From positions 4,278,001-4,342,000 of the forward strand of contig NZ_CP108025.1 of assembly GCF_041435095.1 (NCBI RefSeq): DNA of 64,000 nucleotides, written 5' to 3'. The notes below the pieces were generated by a model that was not told where the DNA came from, did no database searches, and worked only from the letters and a program-made list of their open reading frames with translations. Below, one piece after another: positions 29,436 through 37,355 of this stretch. Within the stretch, counting starts at the first letter, position 1. Each line of letters opens with the position of its first letter. The stretch is from Kitasatospora sp. NBC_00315 (lineage in GTDB: Bacteria > Actinomycetota > Actinomycetes > Streptomycetales > Streptomycetaceae). The translations under genes were made by a program, and so were the position numbers.

Positions 29436-29481
29436 CCGGTCGCCGCAGCGGTGGACAGCCGGTTGCCGCAGCGGTGGACAG
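29436..29481. repeat. 23-bp tandem duplication upstream of the dehydrogenase gene
   Basis: CCGGTCGCCGCAGCGGTGG starts the first unit (29436-29458); the second (29459-29481) differs at one base. It ends inside the ribosome binding region of the downstream gene. Confidence 0.9.
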
Positions 29482-29491
29482 GGAGCACGTG

Positions 29492-30376
29492 ATGTCGGGG
29501 ATGAGCGTCGGGTTCGTCGGCCTCGGGGCGATGGGCCGGGGAATGGCCGGGAGCCTGGTCCGGGCCGGCCACCGGGTGCGGGTGTGGAACCGCTCGCCCG
29601 AACCGGTCCGGGAGCTGGTGGCCGGGGGCGCTACGGCGGCCGACGGCCCGGCGGACGTCTTCGCCTGCGACGTCGTGGTCTCCATGCTCGCCAACGACGA
29701 CGCCGTGGAGGGGCTGCTGCTCGACCCCGAACTGCTCGCGGCCGCCCGCGCGTCCGTGCACGTCAACATGGCGACGATCTCCGTCGAGCTCGCGGAGCGG
29801 GCTGCCGCGCTGCACGCCGAACACGGCGTCGGGTACGTCGCCGCGCCCGTCCTCGGCCGTCCGGAGGTGGCGGCGGCGGGTGAGCTGAACATCCTCGTCG
29901 CCGGCGAGGCGGCGCTGCTGGAGCGGGTCTCACCGCTGCTCACCGCGATGGGCCGGCGCACCTGGCACTTCGGTGACCGGCCGGTCCTGGCGAACACCGC
30001 GAAGATCAGTGCCAACTTCCTGCTGGCGTGCGCCATCGAGTCGCTCGCCGAGGCGTGCAGCCTGGCGGAGGCCAACGGGGTGCGGCCCACCGATCTGGTC
30101 GAGATGCTGGTGGGCACGCTCTTCCCCGGCCCGGTCTACTCGGGCTACGGCTCGATGGTGGCCGAACGCCGCTACGAACCGGCGGGCTTCCGCCTGCCGC
30201 TCGGTCTGAAGGACGTGAACCTCGCGCTGACGGCGGGAGCCGCCGCGAACGTCCCGCTGCCGTTCGGGAGCGTGCTGCGGGACGCCTTCCTGGACGCGCT
30301 CGCCCACGGCGACGGCGACAAGGACTGGGCCGCGGTGGCGGCGGTCTCCCGCCGCCGGGCCGGCCTGCCGGCCTGA
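29492..30376 (+). CDS. Beta-hydroxyacid dehydrogenase family NAD(P)-binding oxidoreductase
   Basis: 294 residues from ATG 29492 with GGGAG 6 nt upstream. The Rossmann fold begins VGFVGLGAMGRGMAGSLVRA, the standard signature of 6-phosphogluconate/3-hydroxyisobutyrate dehydrogenase relatives. HVNMATISVELAERAA and APVLGRPEVAAAGELNILVA follow. The catalytic Lys is expected in NTAKISANFLLACAIESLAE, where Lys and Asn are present. LPLGLKDVNLAL follows in the helical domain. The substrate is uncertain. Imine reductases share this fold, so imine reduction is an alternative. Confidence 0.85.
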   Translation: MSGMSVGFVGLGAMGRGMAGSLVRAGHRVRVWNRSPEPVRELVAGGATAADGPADVFACDVVVSMLANDDAVEGLLLDPELLAAARASVHVNMATISVELAERAAALHAEHGVGYVAAPVLGRPEVAAAGELNILVAGEAALLERVSPLLTAMGRRTWHFGDRPVLANTAKISANFLLACAIESLAEACSLAEANGVRPTDLVEMLVGTLFPGPVYSGYGSMVAERRYEPAGFRLPLGLKDVNLALTAGAAANVPLPFGSVLRDAFLDALAHGDGDKDWAAVAAVSRRRAGLPA

Positions 30377-30750
30377 GCCCGACGGGCGGCCCGACCCGGG
30401 GCGGCTCTTGACGGGAGCACGTCGGTCGCTGCTACCGTCCGGTGGAGGCCCCGGCCCCCGCCGCCGGTGAAAAAGCGTCCGTGTGCGGTGTGCTGAGATC
30501 CCGGTCAATGCGATGCGGCGTGATTTCGCCCTCCGGAATGGTGGCGACAAAAGCCGCTAATGGTGACCGAATTGACGGAACCGGACGCGAAAACCGGCCC
30601 GCAAGGACACAAGATGGTGACCGGCTACCGATCAGCCCGGGCGATTCGGTAATGTCCGTCGGACCTTCAGCTTCGCGGGGGCTCTCCTGTCACACGGCGG
30701 AGCCGTGCCGCGCTTCCGGGGCCACACCCGGACTTCTCCGTGAGGTTCCC
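30377..30750. other. Upstream region of the LAxTG surface-protein gene
   Basis: The frame of the downstream gene stays open through it, but composition and the TTG start with TGAGG argue it is untranslated. A loose promoter match (TTGACG at 30418-30423, TACCGT at 30443-30448, 19-bp spacing) is visible. Confidence 0.4.
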
Positions 30751-31902
30751 TTGACGATTCGTCGTAGCTTTGCCCTCGCGGGTGCCGTCGCGCTCGCGTC
30801 CTCCGTCGTTCTGGGCAGTGCCCAGAGCGCGCTCGCCGCGGTGAGCAGCCCGTCGGCCTCCGCCTCCGCCTCCGCCTCCGCGATCGCCAAGGCCAAGGGC
30901 GACAAGGCGGCGCACGGGGAGCTCGGCCTGTCGGTGAAGGGCGTTCCGAACGAGTTCTTCGCCGGCGCCGACGCCAGCGAGTTCACTTTCAAGATCGACA
31001 ATTCGACCGGCAACGACTTCGTCCTGATTCCGCTGCTCAAGTTCAAGGACGCCAAGGGAAAGCTGACCCGCGCCGACTTCACCGCGGAGTACCAGCTCCC
31101 CGGCGGCGCCTGGACCCCGGTCGTCGCCCCGCCCGGCACCGGCGCGGACGACGCGGCCCTGGTCGCGCTCGCCAAGCTGGACGACCGCGGTGAGCTGACC
31201 GACGACAGCATCCAGTACCTGAGCAAGGGCAAGAGCCTGACCATCAAGGTCCGGGTCGCCTTCGGCAAGGACGCGCCGCTCGGCAAGGCCGGCGTGGTGC
31301 CGGTCGTCTTCTCCGCCCCGATCGACGAGAAGACGCACGAGCCGGTCGGCGAGGGCGAGTTCTCCTGCGACAAGGTCAAGGGCGCGCCCTTCGTCATCCG
31401 CGCCCCGAAGCCGGCGCCGAGCCCCACGCCCACCAGGACGGGCAAGCCGAGCCCGAGCGCGAGCCCCAGCGTGACGGCCTCGCCGTCCCCGTCCGTCACC
31501 GCTTCGCCCTCGGCCACCGCTTCGCCCTCGGCCACGGCGTCCCCGTCCGCGAGCGCCACCACCAAGCCCTCCGAGACGCCGAGCGCCCCGGAGACCAGCC
31601 CGGCCGCCCCGACGAGCTCCGCGCCCGCGCCGACCGGCTCCACCGCCCCGGTGCCGACCACGAGCACCACCGACACCACCCAGGCGCCGATCGACTTCCC
31701 GGTGAACACCCCGACGGCCACCCCGCCGACCATCACGGACACCGCCGTCGCCAAGGCGAAGGCGGCCTCCGACGCGGCGCTGGCGCAGACCGGTGGCGGC
31801 AGCGACAGCACCCCGATCGCCATCGCGGGCGGCGCCGTCCTGGCCGCCGGCATCGGCACCCTCGTGGTGCTGCGTCGCCGCAAGGGCGCCCAGCACAGCT
31901 GA
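30751..31902 (+). CDS. Cell-wall-anchored surface protein with LAxTG sorting signal
   Basis: 383 residues from TTG 30751, preceded by TGAGG. A signal peptide (MTIRRSFALAGAVALASSVV, cleavage near ALA-AV) is followed by a beta-type domain (SEFTFKIDNSTGNDFVLIPL). A Ser/Thr/Pro/Ala stalk with imperfect TASPS repeats comes next. The C-terminus has LAQTGGGSDSTP, a hydrophobic span (IAIAGGAVLAAGIGTLVVL) and RRRKG. LAxTG is the site recognised by class E sortases of streptomycetes, so the protein is probably linked to peptidoglycan. The function of the exposed domain is unknown. Confidence 0.85.
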   Translation: MTIRRSFALAGAVALASSVVLGSAQSALAAVSSPSASASASASAIAKAKGDKAAHGELGLSVKGVPNEFFAGADASEFTFKIDNSTGNDFVLIPLLKFKDAKGKLTRADFTAEYQLPGGAWTPVVAPPGTGADDAALVALAKLDDRGELTDDSIQYLSKGKSLTIKVRVAFGKDAPLGKAGVVPVVFSAPIDEKTHEPVGEGEFSCDKVKGAPFVIRAPKPAPSPTPTRTGKPSPSASPSVTASPSPSVTASPSATASPSATASPSASATTKPSETPSAPETSPAAPTSSAPAPTGSTAPVPTTSTTDTTQAPIDFPVNTPTATPPTITDTAVAKAKAASDAALAQTGGGSDSTPIAIAGGAVLAAGIGTLVVLRRRKGAQHS

Positions 31903-31913
31903 GTGGCCGAGAT

Positions 31914-31949
31914 GCCGGTGCGGCCGCCGCGAGGCCAGGCCGCACCGGC
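31914..31949 (+). terminator. Terminator of the LAxTG gene
   Basis: GCCGGTGCGGCC (31914-31925) and GGCCGCACCGGC (31938-31949), perfect 12-bp arms with a 12-nt loop, 12 bp past the stop codon. Confidence 0.75.
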
Positions 31950-31966
31950 GTTGCGGACGCTTGAGT

Positions 31967-31985
31967 GAAGCTTTGCCGAAGCTTC
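31967..31985. repeat. Short inverted repeat between two terminators
   Basis: GAAGCTT (31967-31973) and AAGCTTC (31979-31985) around TGCCG. It lies between the two hairpins that separate this gene from the next. Confidence 0.5.
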
Positions 31986-31988
31986 AAG

Positions 31989-32033
31989 AACCCCTCGGAG
32001 ACCGGTCAACTCGCCGGTGTCCGAGGGGTTTTC
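31989..32033 (+). terminator. Second terminator with T-tract
   Basis: AACCCCTCGGA (31989-31999) and TCCGAGGGGTT (32020-32030), with CCGGT/ACCGG-like pairing inside, followed by TTTT. A good intrinsic terminator. The upstream gene therefore has a tandem pair. Confidence 0.8.
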
Positions 32034-32131
32034 CGTGCTCTGCGGGCGTCCGCGGCGGTCATCGGGCGTCCCTGGGCCTCACCTAGGATGAGCCGCCGGG
32101 AGGGACGGCGGCGGTCCGGGAAGAGGCACAG

Positions 32132-33406
32132 GTGCGAGCAGCGGTTTCGGGCAGGTCCACCACCGACTACGGCGCCGCGACGGGACGGGTCGCCGGTCTG
32201 CCGATCCGCAGACACCATCTGCTGCTGGTGGCCTGGACGGTGCTCTGGTTCCTGCTGGTCGAGCCCAGCGGCGGTGTCTCCTGGCACTACCTGCGCCAGG
32301 GCGAGCAACTGCTCTTCGACCAGCAGCCCGGGGGCGGGCTCTCGCTCTACGCCCACCACCCCGAACTCCAGATCGGTCCGGTCAGCCTGGCCGCCGCCCG
32401 CCTGTTCGCGCCCTTCTCCGACCGTACGGGTCAGGTGCTGGCGGAGGCGACGATGTCCGCGCTGGGCCTGGTGATGCTGGTGCTGGTCGGTCGCACCGCC
32501 GCCTGGCACTACCTGGGCACCGGCACCAACCACCGGCGACTGCAACAGCGCCTGCTGGTGGCCGGATCGGCCTTCATCCCGATGTGGGTCGAGGTCTCCG
32601 TCAGGTTCGCCCACCTGGACGACGTGCTGGCCCTGTTCTTCACCACGCTCGCCGCGCACGCGCTCAGCCGGGGCCGGGCGACCGCCGTCGCCGTCTACCT
32701 GGCGCTGGCGGTGGACTCCAAGCCCTGGGCCCTGTCGTTCCTGCCGCTCGTCCTCGCACTGCCCCGCCCGGCCTGGCGGCGGACGCTGCTGTGGCTGGGC
32801 GCCCTGGTGGCCGTCGCCTGGCTGCCGTTCTACGCCGGCACCTCCGGCTCCTTCGCCGCCGCGCGGTTCACCATCCCCAACCAGGCCGCCTCCTCGCTGC
32901 GCTGGCTCGGTGTCTCGGATCCGGCGACGCCCTGGTGGGACCGCCCCGCGCAGGCGGCGCTCGGTCTCGGCCTGGGCTGTCTGGCGGTTCTGCGCGGCCG
33001 CTGGCCGGCCGTCGTGCTGGTCGGCGCCGACGCCCGGATCCTGTTCGACCCCAGCGTCTACACCTACTACACCGCGTCGATCATGCTCGGCACGCTGCTC
33101 TGGGACGCGGTCGGGCAGAAGCGACTGGTGCCCTGGTGGAGCTGGATCGCGCTGGCCGCGCTGTACGGAGGCACCCTGCTGATCCCGTCGGACTCGGCCC
33201 GGGGGCTCGTCAGGCTCGCCTTCGTGGTGCTCTCCACCGCGTACGTGCTGCTCCGGCCGGCCAGGCAGCAGCGGCGAGGCCGGAGCCCGGACGACGGCGC
33301 GGGTGCCCGGCGGGCGGGCGAGCGGCGGGCGCGCCGGGCCGACGGCGTGGCGCCCGGGCAGCACCGGCACCGCCCCGGCCGCGTCCTGGCGGGCACCCGC
33401 GGCTGA
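32132..33406 (+). CDS. Polytopic membrane protein, GT-C glycosyltransferase-like
   Basis: 424 residues from GTG 32132, with AAGAGG upstream. About nine hydrophobic segments are seen (for example HHLLLVAWTVLWFLLVEPSG and LLWLGALVAVAWLPFYAG). VEVSVRFAHLDDVLALFFTT carries the acidic pair in an external loop typical of GT-C transferases that use polyprenyl-phosphate sugars, and ALAVDSKPWALSFLPLVLAL follows. The substrate is unknown. The C-terminal 60 residues are basic and disordered. It converges on the aquaporin gene. Confidence 0.6.
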   Translation: MRAAVSGRSTTDYGAATGRVAGLPIRRHHLLLVAWTVLWFLLVEPSGGVSWHYLRQGEQLLFDQQPGGGLSLYAHHPELQIGPVSLAAARLFAPFSDRTGQVLAEATMSALGLVMLVLVGRTAAWHYLGTGTNHRRLQQRLLVAGSAFIPMWVEVSVRFAHLDDVLALFFTTLAAHALSRGRATAVAVYLALAVDSKPWALSFLPLVLALPRPAWRRTLLWLGALVAVAWLPFYAGTSGSFAAARFTIPNQAASSLRWLGVSDPATPWWDRPAQAALGLGLGCLAVLRGRWPAVVLVGADARILFDPSVYTYYTASIMLGTLLWDAVGQKRLVPWWSWIALAALYGGTLLIPSDSARGLVRLAFVVLSTAYVLLRPARQQRRGRSPDDGAGARRAGERRARRADGVAPGQHRHRPGRVLAGTRG

Positions 33407-33443
33407 CCGCGCGCCAGGGCCCCGTCCGCCGGGCGGCCGCCGG

Positions 33444-34178
33444 TCAGCCCGCGATCAGCTCCCGCGCGTCGTCCGGCAGCACGGCCGTCCGGGCCGGACG
33501 GCCGAACAGGGCCGTGACCAGCGCCGACCCGGCCACCGCGCCGACCAGCTGGGCGAGGACGAAGCCGGGTACCGAGCCGGGCGCGATCCCGCCGGCGCTG
33601 TCGGTGAACATCCGTCCCAGCGTCACGGCCGGGTTCGCGAAGCCCCCCGACGAGGTGGCCCAGCAGGCCGCGCCGGTCCAGCCGCCGACCGCCGGCGGGA
33701 CGAGTGCGCCGCGCCCGCCCCTGAGCAGGCCGAACACCAGCAGGATCAGTACCCCGGTGGCCACCGCCTCGGCCAGCCGGAGCGGGAGGCCGTCCCGCCG
33801 CTGCCCGGAGAGCTCCAGCACCGGGTGCTCGAACATGGCGTTCGCCAGCCCCGTCCCGGCGACCGCTCCGGCCAGCTGGGCGGCCGCGTACGCCAGCAGG
33901 CCGCGCAGTGTCGGGCCGCCGGGGTCGCGCCGCCCGCTCCACCAGGCGGCGGCCGAGACCAGCGGGTTGAAGTGTCCGCCGGAGACCGGGCCCAGGACGG
34001 TGATCAGCACCACCAGGGCCAGTGCGGAGGCCGTCGCGCCGGCCAGCAGCCGGACCCCGCCGTCCGCATTGAGCGCGGTGGCCCGGATGCCGGTGCCGAC
34101 CACGACGGCCGTCAGCACGGCGGTACCGATCGCTTCGGCGGCCAGTCGGCGCGGCAGAGCAGGTGCGGTCGGGGTCAT
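33444..34178 (-). CDS. MIP/aquaporin-family channel
   Basis: 244 residues from ATG 34178. The protein has six hydrophobic spans, with the first pore motif as GHFNPLVSAAAWW (NPL in place of NPA) and the second as GGFANPAVTLGR (NPA). It belongs to the major intrinsic proteins, which pass water, glycerol or small uncharged solutes such as arsenite. The altered first motif could shift selectivity. It is transcribed divergently from a TipA-like regulator 195 bp away, which may control it. Confidence 0.85.
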   Translation of the reverse strand: MTPTAPALPRRLAAEAIGTAVLTAVVVGTGIRATALNADGGVRLLAGATASALALVVLITVLGPVSGGHFNPLVSAAAWWSGRRDPGGPTLRGLLAYAAAQLAGAVAGTGLANAMFEHPVLELSGQRRDGLPLRLAEAVATGVLILLVFGLLRGGRGALVPPAVGGWTGAACWATSSGGFANPAVTLGRMFTDSAGGIAPGSVPGFVLAQLVGAVAGSALVTALFGRPARTAVLPDDARELIAG

Positions 34179-34315
34179 GGCCCCATGCTCGTGGGTGGTC
34201 CTCGGCGGGACAATTGGCTGCTTCGTCCAAGCGACGGCCGCTGCCCGGCCCCGCGCTCGGAGACTCGCACGGCGCCGCGCACCCGGGAGGCGCCCGGTGC
34301 CGCCCGAAACCGGGG

Positions 34316-34346
34316 TTGACCCTGACGCGGCGTGAGGCCGCAGGGT
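34316..34346 (+). promoter_or_regulatory. MerR-type promoter/operator of the TipA-like gene
   Basis: TTGACC (34316-34321) and CAGGGT (34341-34346) are 19 bp apart, the long spacing used by MerR activators. The spacer contains the dyad GCGGC-GTGAG-GCCGC (34327-34341), and ACCCTG/CAGGGT flank it. Confidence 0.7.
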
Positions 34347-34373
34347 GGGAGCAGCACGAAGGGAGCAACCCGG

Positions 34374-35153
34374 ATGAGCACCGACTACACGGTGGGGCAG
34401 GTCGCGAAGGTCGCCGGAGTGACCGTCCGCACCCTGCACCACTACGACGGGATCGGGCTGCTGTCCCCGGGCGGCCGTACCCCGTCCGGCTACCGCCGCT
34501 ACGAGGACGCCGATCTGGACCGGCTGCAGCAGATCCTGTTCTACCGCGAGCTCGGGTTCCCCCTGGAGGAGATCGCGGCCATTCTGGACGACGGCTCGGT
34601 GAGCCCGACCGAACACCTCCGCCGGCAGCACGAGCTGCTGACGGCGCGGATCGGTCACCTCCAGGAGCTGGCCGCGGCGGTCGAACGAGCCATGGAGGCG
34701 AACACGATGGGTGTCCGGCTGACCCCCGAGGAGAAGTTCGAGATGTTCGGGAGCGACTACGACGAGAACTGGGAGGGCGAGGCGGAGCGCCGGTGGGGCG
34801 GCTCCGAGGAGTGGAAGGACGCCCAACGGCGGACCGGCGGCTACCGCAAGGCGGACTGGGAGCGGATCAAGGCCGAGGCGGACGCGATCAACGAGCGCCT
34901 CGTGCGGGCGCTCGGGGCCGGTCTGGCTGCCGACGGCGGCGAGGCGATGGATCTCGCCGAGGTCCACCGGCAGCACATCAGCGAGCACTTCTACGCCTGC
35001 GGCTACGAGATCCACCGCGGGTTGGCCGCGATGTACCTCGCCGATCCCCGCTTCACCGCCACCTACGAGAAGCTCGCCCCCGGGCTGGCCCGGTGGCTGC
35101 ACGACGCGATGATCGCCAACGCCGACCGGGCGGCCCGGACCGGTCGGCCCTGA
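34374..35153 (+). CDS. TipA-like MerR-family regulator
   Basis: 259 residues from ATG 34374, GGGAG upstream. The MerR winged helix (YTVGQVAKVAGVTVRTLHHY, DGIGLLSPGGRTPSGYRRYE) is followed by a coiled coil and a full TipAS domain: EEKFEMFGSDYDENWEGEAE, RRTGGYRKADWERIKAEADA, VHRQHISEHFYACGYEIHRG and MYLADPRFTATYEKLAPGLA. TipAS domains bind thiopeptides and other hydrophobic drugs and turn the protein into an activator. The thiopeptide-reactive Cys of TipAS has a plausible counterpart in HFYACGYE. It probably activates its own promoter. Confidence 0.9.
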   Translation: MSTDYTVGQVAKVAGVTVRTLHHYDGIGLLSPGGRTPSGYRRYEDADLDRLQQILFYRELGFPLEEIAAILDDGSVSPTEHLRRQHELLTARIGHLQELAAAVERAMEANTMGVRLTPEEKFEMFGSDYDENWEGEAERRWGGSEEWKDAQRRTGGYRKADWERIKAEADAINERLVRALGAGLAADGGEAMDLAEVHRQHISEHFYACGYEIHRGLAAMYLADPRFTATYEKLAPGLARWLHDAMIANADRAARTGRP

Positions 35154-35168
35154 GCACCTCCGGCGCCC

Positions 35169-35216
35169 GTCCGCACGCCCGCCGGTCCGCACGCCCGCCG
35201 GTCCGCACGCCCGCCG
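35169..35216. repeat. Three 16-bp tandem repeats after the TipA-like gene
   Basis: GTCCGCACGCCCGCCG three times in a row (35169-35184, 35185-35200, 35201-35216), without a mismatch. Confidence 0.95.
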
Positions 35217-35233
35217 GGCCGGCGCCGGCGGGC
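35209..35233. terminator. Hairpin between convergent TipA-like and GlxA-like genes
   Basis: GCCCGCCGG (35209-35217) and CCGGCGGGC (35225-35233). It overlaps the last tandem repeat and can serve both genes. Confidence 0.5.
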
Positions 35234-35252
35234 GGGGCGGTCGACGGGTTGG

Positions 35253-36314
35253 TCAGGCCACGCCCCGGCCGAAGGAGCGCCGGTAGGCGGTCGGCGAGCT
35301 GCGCATGGTCCGGCCGAAGTGGTGGCGGAAGGTCGCCGCGCTCTCGAAGCCGACGGCGGTGGCGATCTCCTCGACCGTGCCGGCCGGGGCTTCGAGCAGC
35401 GGGAGGCTGGCGGCGATGCGCTGGGTGATGACCCAGCGCATCGGCGTGGTGCCGTTGCGGGCGGTGAAGTGCCGTAGATAGGAGCGGTCGGACATCCGGG
35501 CGGCGCGGGCGAGCAGGGAGACCGTGAGCGGGGTGGAGAGGTGCTCCATCGCCCACCGCATGCTGCGGGCGACGCCGTCGTCCTCCTCCTCGACCGGTCC
35601 GACCGCCGCCTCGATGAACTGGGCCTGACCGCCGTCGCGGTGCGGCGGGACGACGAACCGGCGGGCGACGCTGTTGGCCACCTTGGCACCGTGGTCGCGT
35701 CGGACGATGTGCAGGCACAGGTCGATGCCGGCCGCGCTGCCGGCGCTGGTCAGCACGTCGCCGCCGTCCACGTACAGGACGTCCGGGTTGACGTCGACCA
35801 GGGGGTGGCGCCGCTGGAGCAGTTCGGCGTACCGCCAGTGGGTGGTGGCCTCCCGGCCGTCCAGCAGGCCGGCGGCGGCGAGGGCGAACGCGCCCGAGCA
35901 GATCGAGACGATCCGGGCGCCGCGCTCGTGCGCCGTGCGCAGGGCGTCGACCAGGGCGGGGGACACCTCGCCGTTGAACGCGTTGGCCACGCCGGTGACG
36001 ATGACGGTGTCGGCCGCGGCGAGTTCGTCCAGGCCGTGCGGGGCGGTGAGGGAGAAGCCCCCGACGGCGGCGAGCGCGGTGCCGGGCCGGTCGGCGCAGA
36101 CCTTCAGGCCGTACCAGGGGGCGGCCAGCAGGCCGCCGACCTCCGGCCGGGCCAGCGCGAACACCTCCACCACCACGCCGAGTTCGAACGGCGCCATGCC
36201 GTCGAAGGCGTACACGGCGACGTCGTGCACCGGCTCCGGACGCCGCCCGATGGTGACCGCCACCGGCCCGGACGAGGCGGTGGCCGGGATCCCGGACTGC
36301 TGCTGCTCGGCCAC
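35253..36314 (-). CDS. GlxA-family AraC-type regulator
   Basis: 353 residues from GTG 36314 with GGGGG just upstream; the in-frame extension has no homology. The N-terminal DJ-1/PfpI-like domain reads VAVYAFDGMAPFELGVVVEV, and its nucleophile-elbow Cys lies in RIVSICSGAFALAAAGLLDG. The C-terminal AraC HTH domain has MSDRSYLRHFTARNGTTPMR and IATAVGFESAATFRHHFGRT. Members respond to small molecules through the DJ-1-like domain. The ligand and targets are not evident. Confidence 0.88.
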   Translation of the reverse strand: MAEQQQSGIPATASSGPVAVTIGRRPEPVHDVAVYAFDGMAPFELGVVVEVFALARPEVGGLLAAPWYGLKVCADRPGTALAAVGGFSLTAPHGLDELAAADTVIVTGVANAFNGEVSPALVDALRTAHERGARIVSICSGAFALAAAGLLDGREATTHWRYAELLQRRHPLVDVNPDVLYVDGGDVLTSAGSAAGIDLCLHIVRRDHGAKVANSVARRFVVPPHRDGGQAQFIEAAVGPVEEEDDGVARSMRWAMEHLSTPLTVSLLARAARMSDRSYLRHFTARNGTTPMRWVITQRIAASLPLLEAPAGTVEEIATAVGFESAATFRHHFGRTMRSSPTAYRRSFGRGVA

Positions 36315-36662
36315 GGGACCCCCTGATCGGCTGCCTGGCGCACTGTCGGCGAGTGTAGTTGCCCGTACCGGGCCGCCGGTCCGCCGACCGTTCGTAGGCG
36401 TCCGCCCGCCTCGTTCTGTTCCACTTCCGTCCCAGTTCTGTCCTGGTTCGGCCGGATCCGTTGCGCGATGAGCGAGGGCGTGAAAAAGAAACGCCGATCC
36501 GCCTGCAACCTCCGGGGGAGATGGACGTCCATAAGGGTGAGGGGACAGGCGGAGGCGGTGTCGACGCCGCTGGCACAATCGCCTGCGATCACGAACTTGA
36601 TCAACTGTCCTGACCACGGCGGTGGGCCCACCGCCGTGGTCCCGGGGGAAAGCGGAACCTTC
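36315..36662. promoter_or_regulatory. Upstream region of the SigE-type sigma gene
   Basis: No real gene. It contains a 12-bp palindrome ATGGACGTCCAT (36521-36532) and the 30-bp palindrome listed separately. It must hold the divergent promoters of the GlxA-like and sigma genes. Confidence 0.45.
36612..36641 (+). promoter_or_regulatory. 30-bp perfect palindrome in the sigma gene leader
   Basis: GACCACGGCGGTGGG (36612-36626) is followed directly by its reverse complement (36627-36641). The RNA would form a strong stem ending 21 nt before the ATG at 36663, so it could act as an attenuator or mask translation. Alternatively it is a DNA operator. Confidence 0.55.
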
Positions 36663-37355
36663 ATGTCCATGGCCATCGGCCCGGCGCCGGCACCCGTCGG
36701 GGGACGGGGATTCACCCTCCGGAGGCTGCTGACGCTGCTCTTCGGAGCTCAGGAGGCGACGGGGGGCGACATCGGCCGCCCGGCGTCGCCACCGGTCGCG
36801 GAGCAGGAGGCCGCGCAGCGCCGGTCGGGCTTCCGGCTGCTGCGCGGGGGGCGCAAGCCGGTCGAGGACAAGCCCACCCTCACCGACCTCTACCACGCGC
36901 ACCGGCTCGGCCTGGTCCGGATGGCCGTCCTCCTGGTGGACCACCAGGACCTGGCCGAGGACGTCGTGCAGGAGGCGTTCACCGCCCTCTACCAGCGGCA
37001 CGGCGAGCAGCTGGACGACCTCGACAACGCGCTGGGCTACCTGCGCACCTCGGTGGTCAACGGCGCGCGCTCGATGCTCCGCCGCCGCAAGACGGCCCGC
37101 GAGTACGTACCGCCGCACGAGGCCGACGCGCCGTCGGCCGAGGACCACGCGGTCCTCAACGACGAGCACCGCAGGGTGCTCGTCGCACTGCAGGAACTCA
37201 CCTCGCGTCAGCGTGAGGTGCTGGTGCTGCGGTACTGGTCAGACATGTCGGAGGCGCAGATAGCCGAGACCCTGGGGCTGTCCCGGGGTGCCGTGAAGTC
37301 CACCGCGAGCCGAGCCCTGGACGCGCTGGAGAAGCAGCTGGAGAAGGTTCGATGA
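36663..37355 (+). CDS. SigE-type ECF RNA polymerase sigma factor
   Basis: 230 residues from ATG 36663. The frame is open upstream to 36468, but that would translate the 30-bp palindrome and a Lys/Arg-rich stretch, so the later ATG is preferred with moderate certainty. Sigma region 2 is LTDLYHAHRLGLVRMAVLLV and DLAEDVVQEAFTALYQRHGE; region 4 is LTSRQREVLVLRYWSDMSEA and LGLSRGAVKSTASRALDALE. The family acts without a classic extracytoplasmic stress name. Its stop overlaps the next start (ATGA), and that gene encodes a single-span membrane protein, a likely anti-sigma partner. Confidence 0.88.
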   Translation: MSMAIGPAPAPVGGRGFTLRRLLTLLFGAQEATGGDIGRPASPPVAEQEAAQRRSGFRLLRGGRKPVEDKPTLTDLYHAHRLGLVRMAVLLVDHQDLAEDVVQEAFTALYQRHGEQLDDLDNALGYLRTSVVNGARSMLRRRKTAREYVPPHEADAPSAEDHAVLNDEHRRVLVALQELTSRQREVLVLRYWSDMSEAQIAETLGLSRGAVKSTASRALDALEKQLEKVR

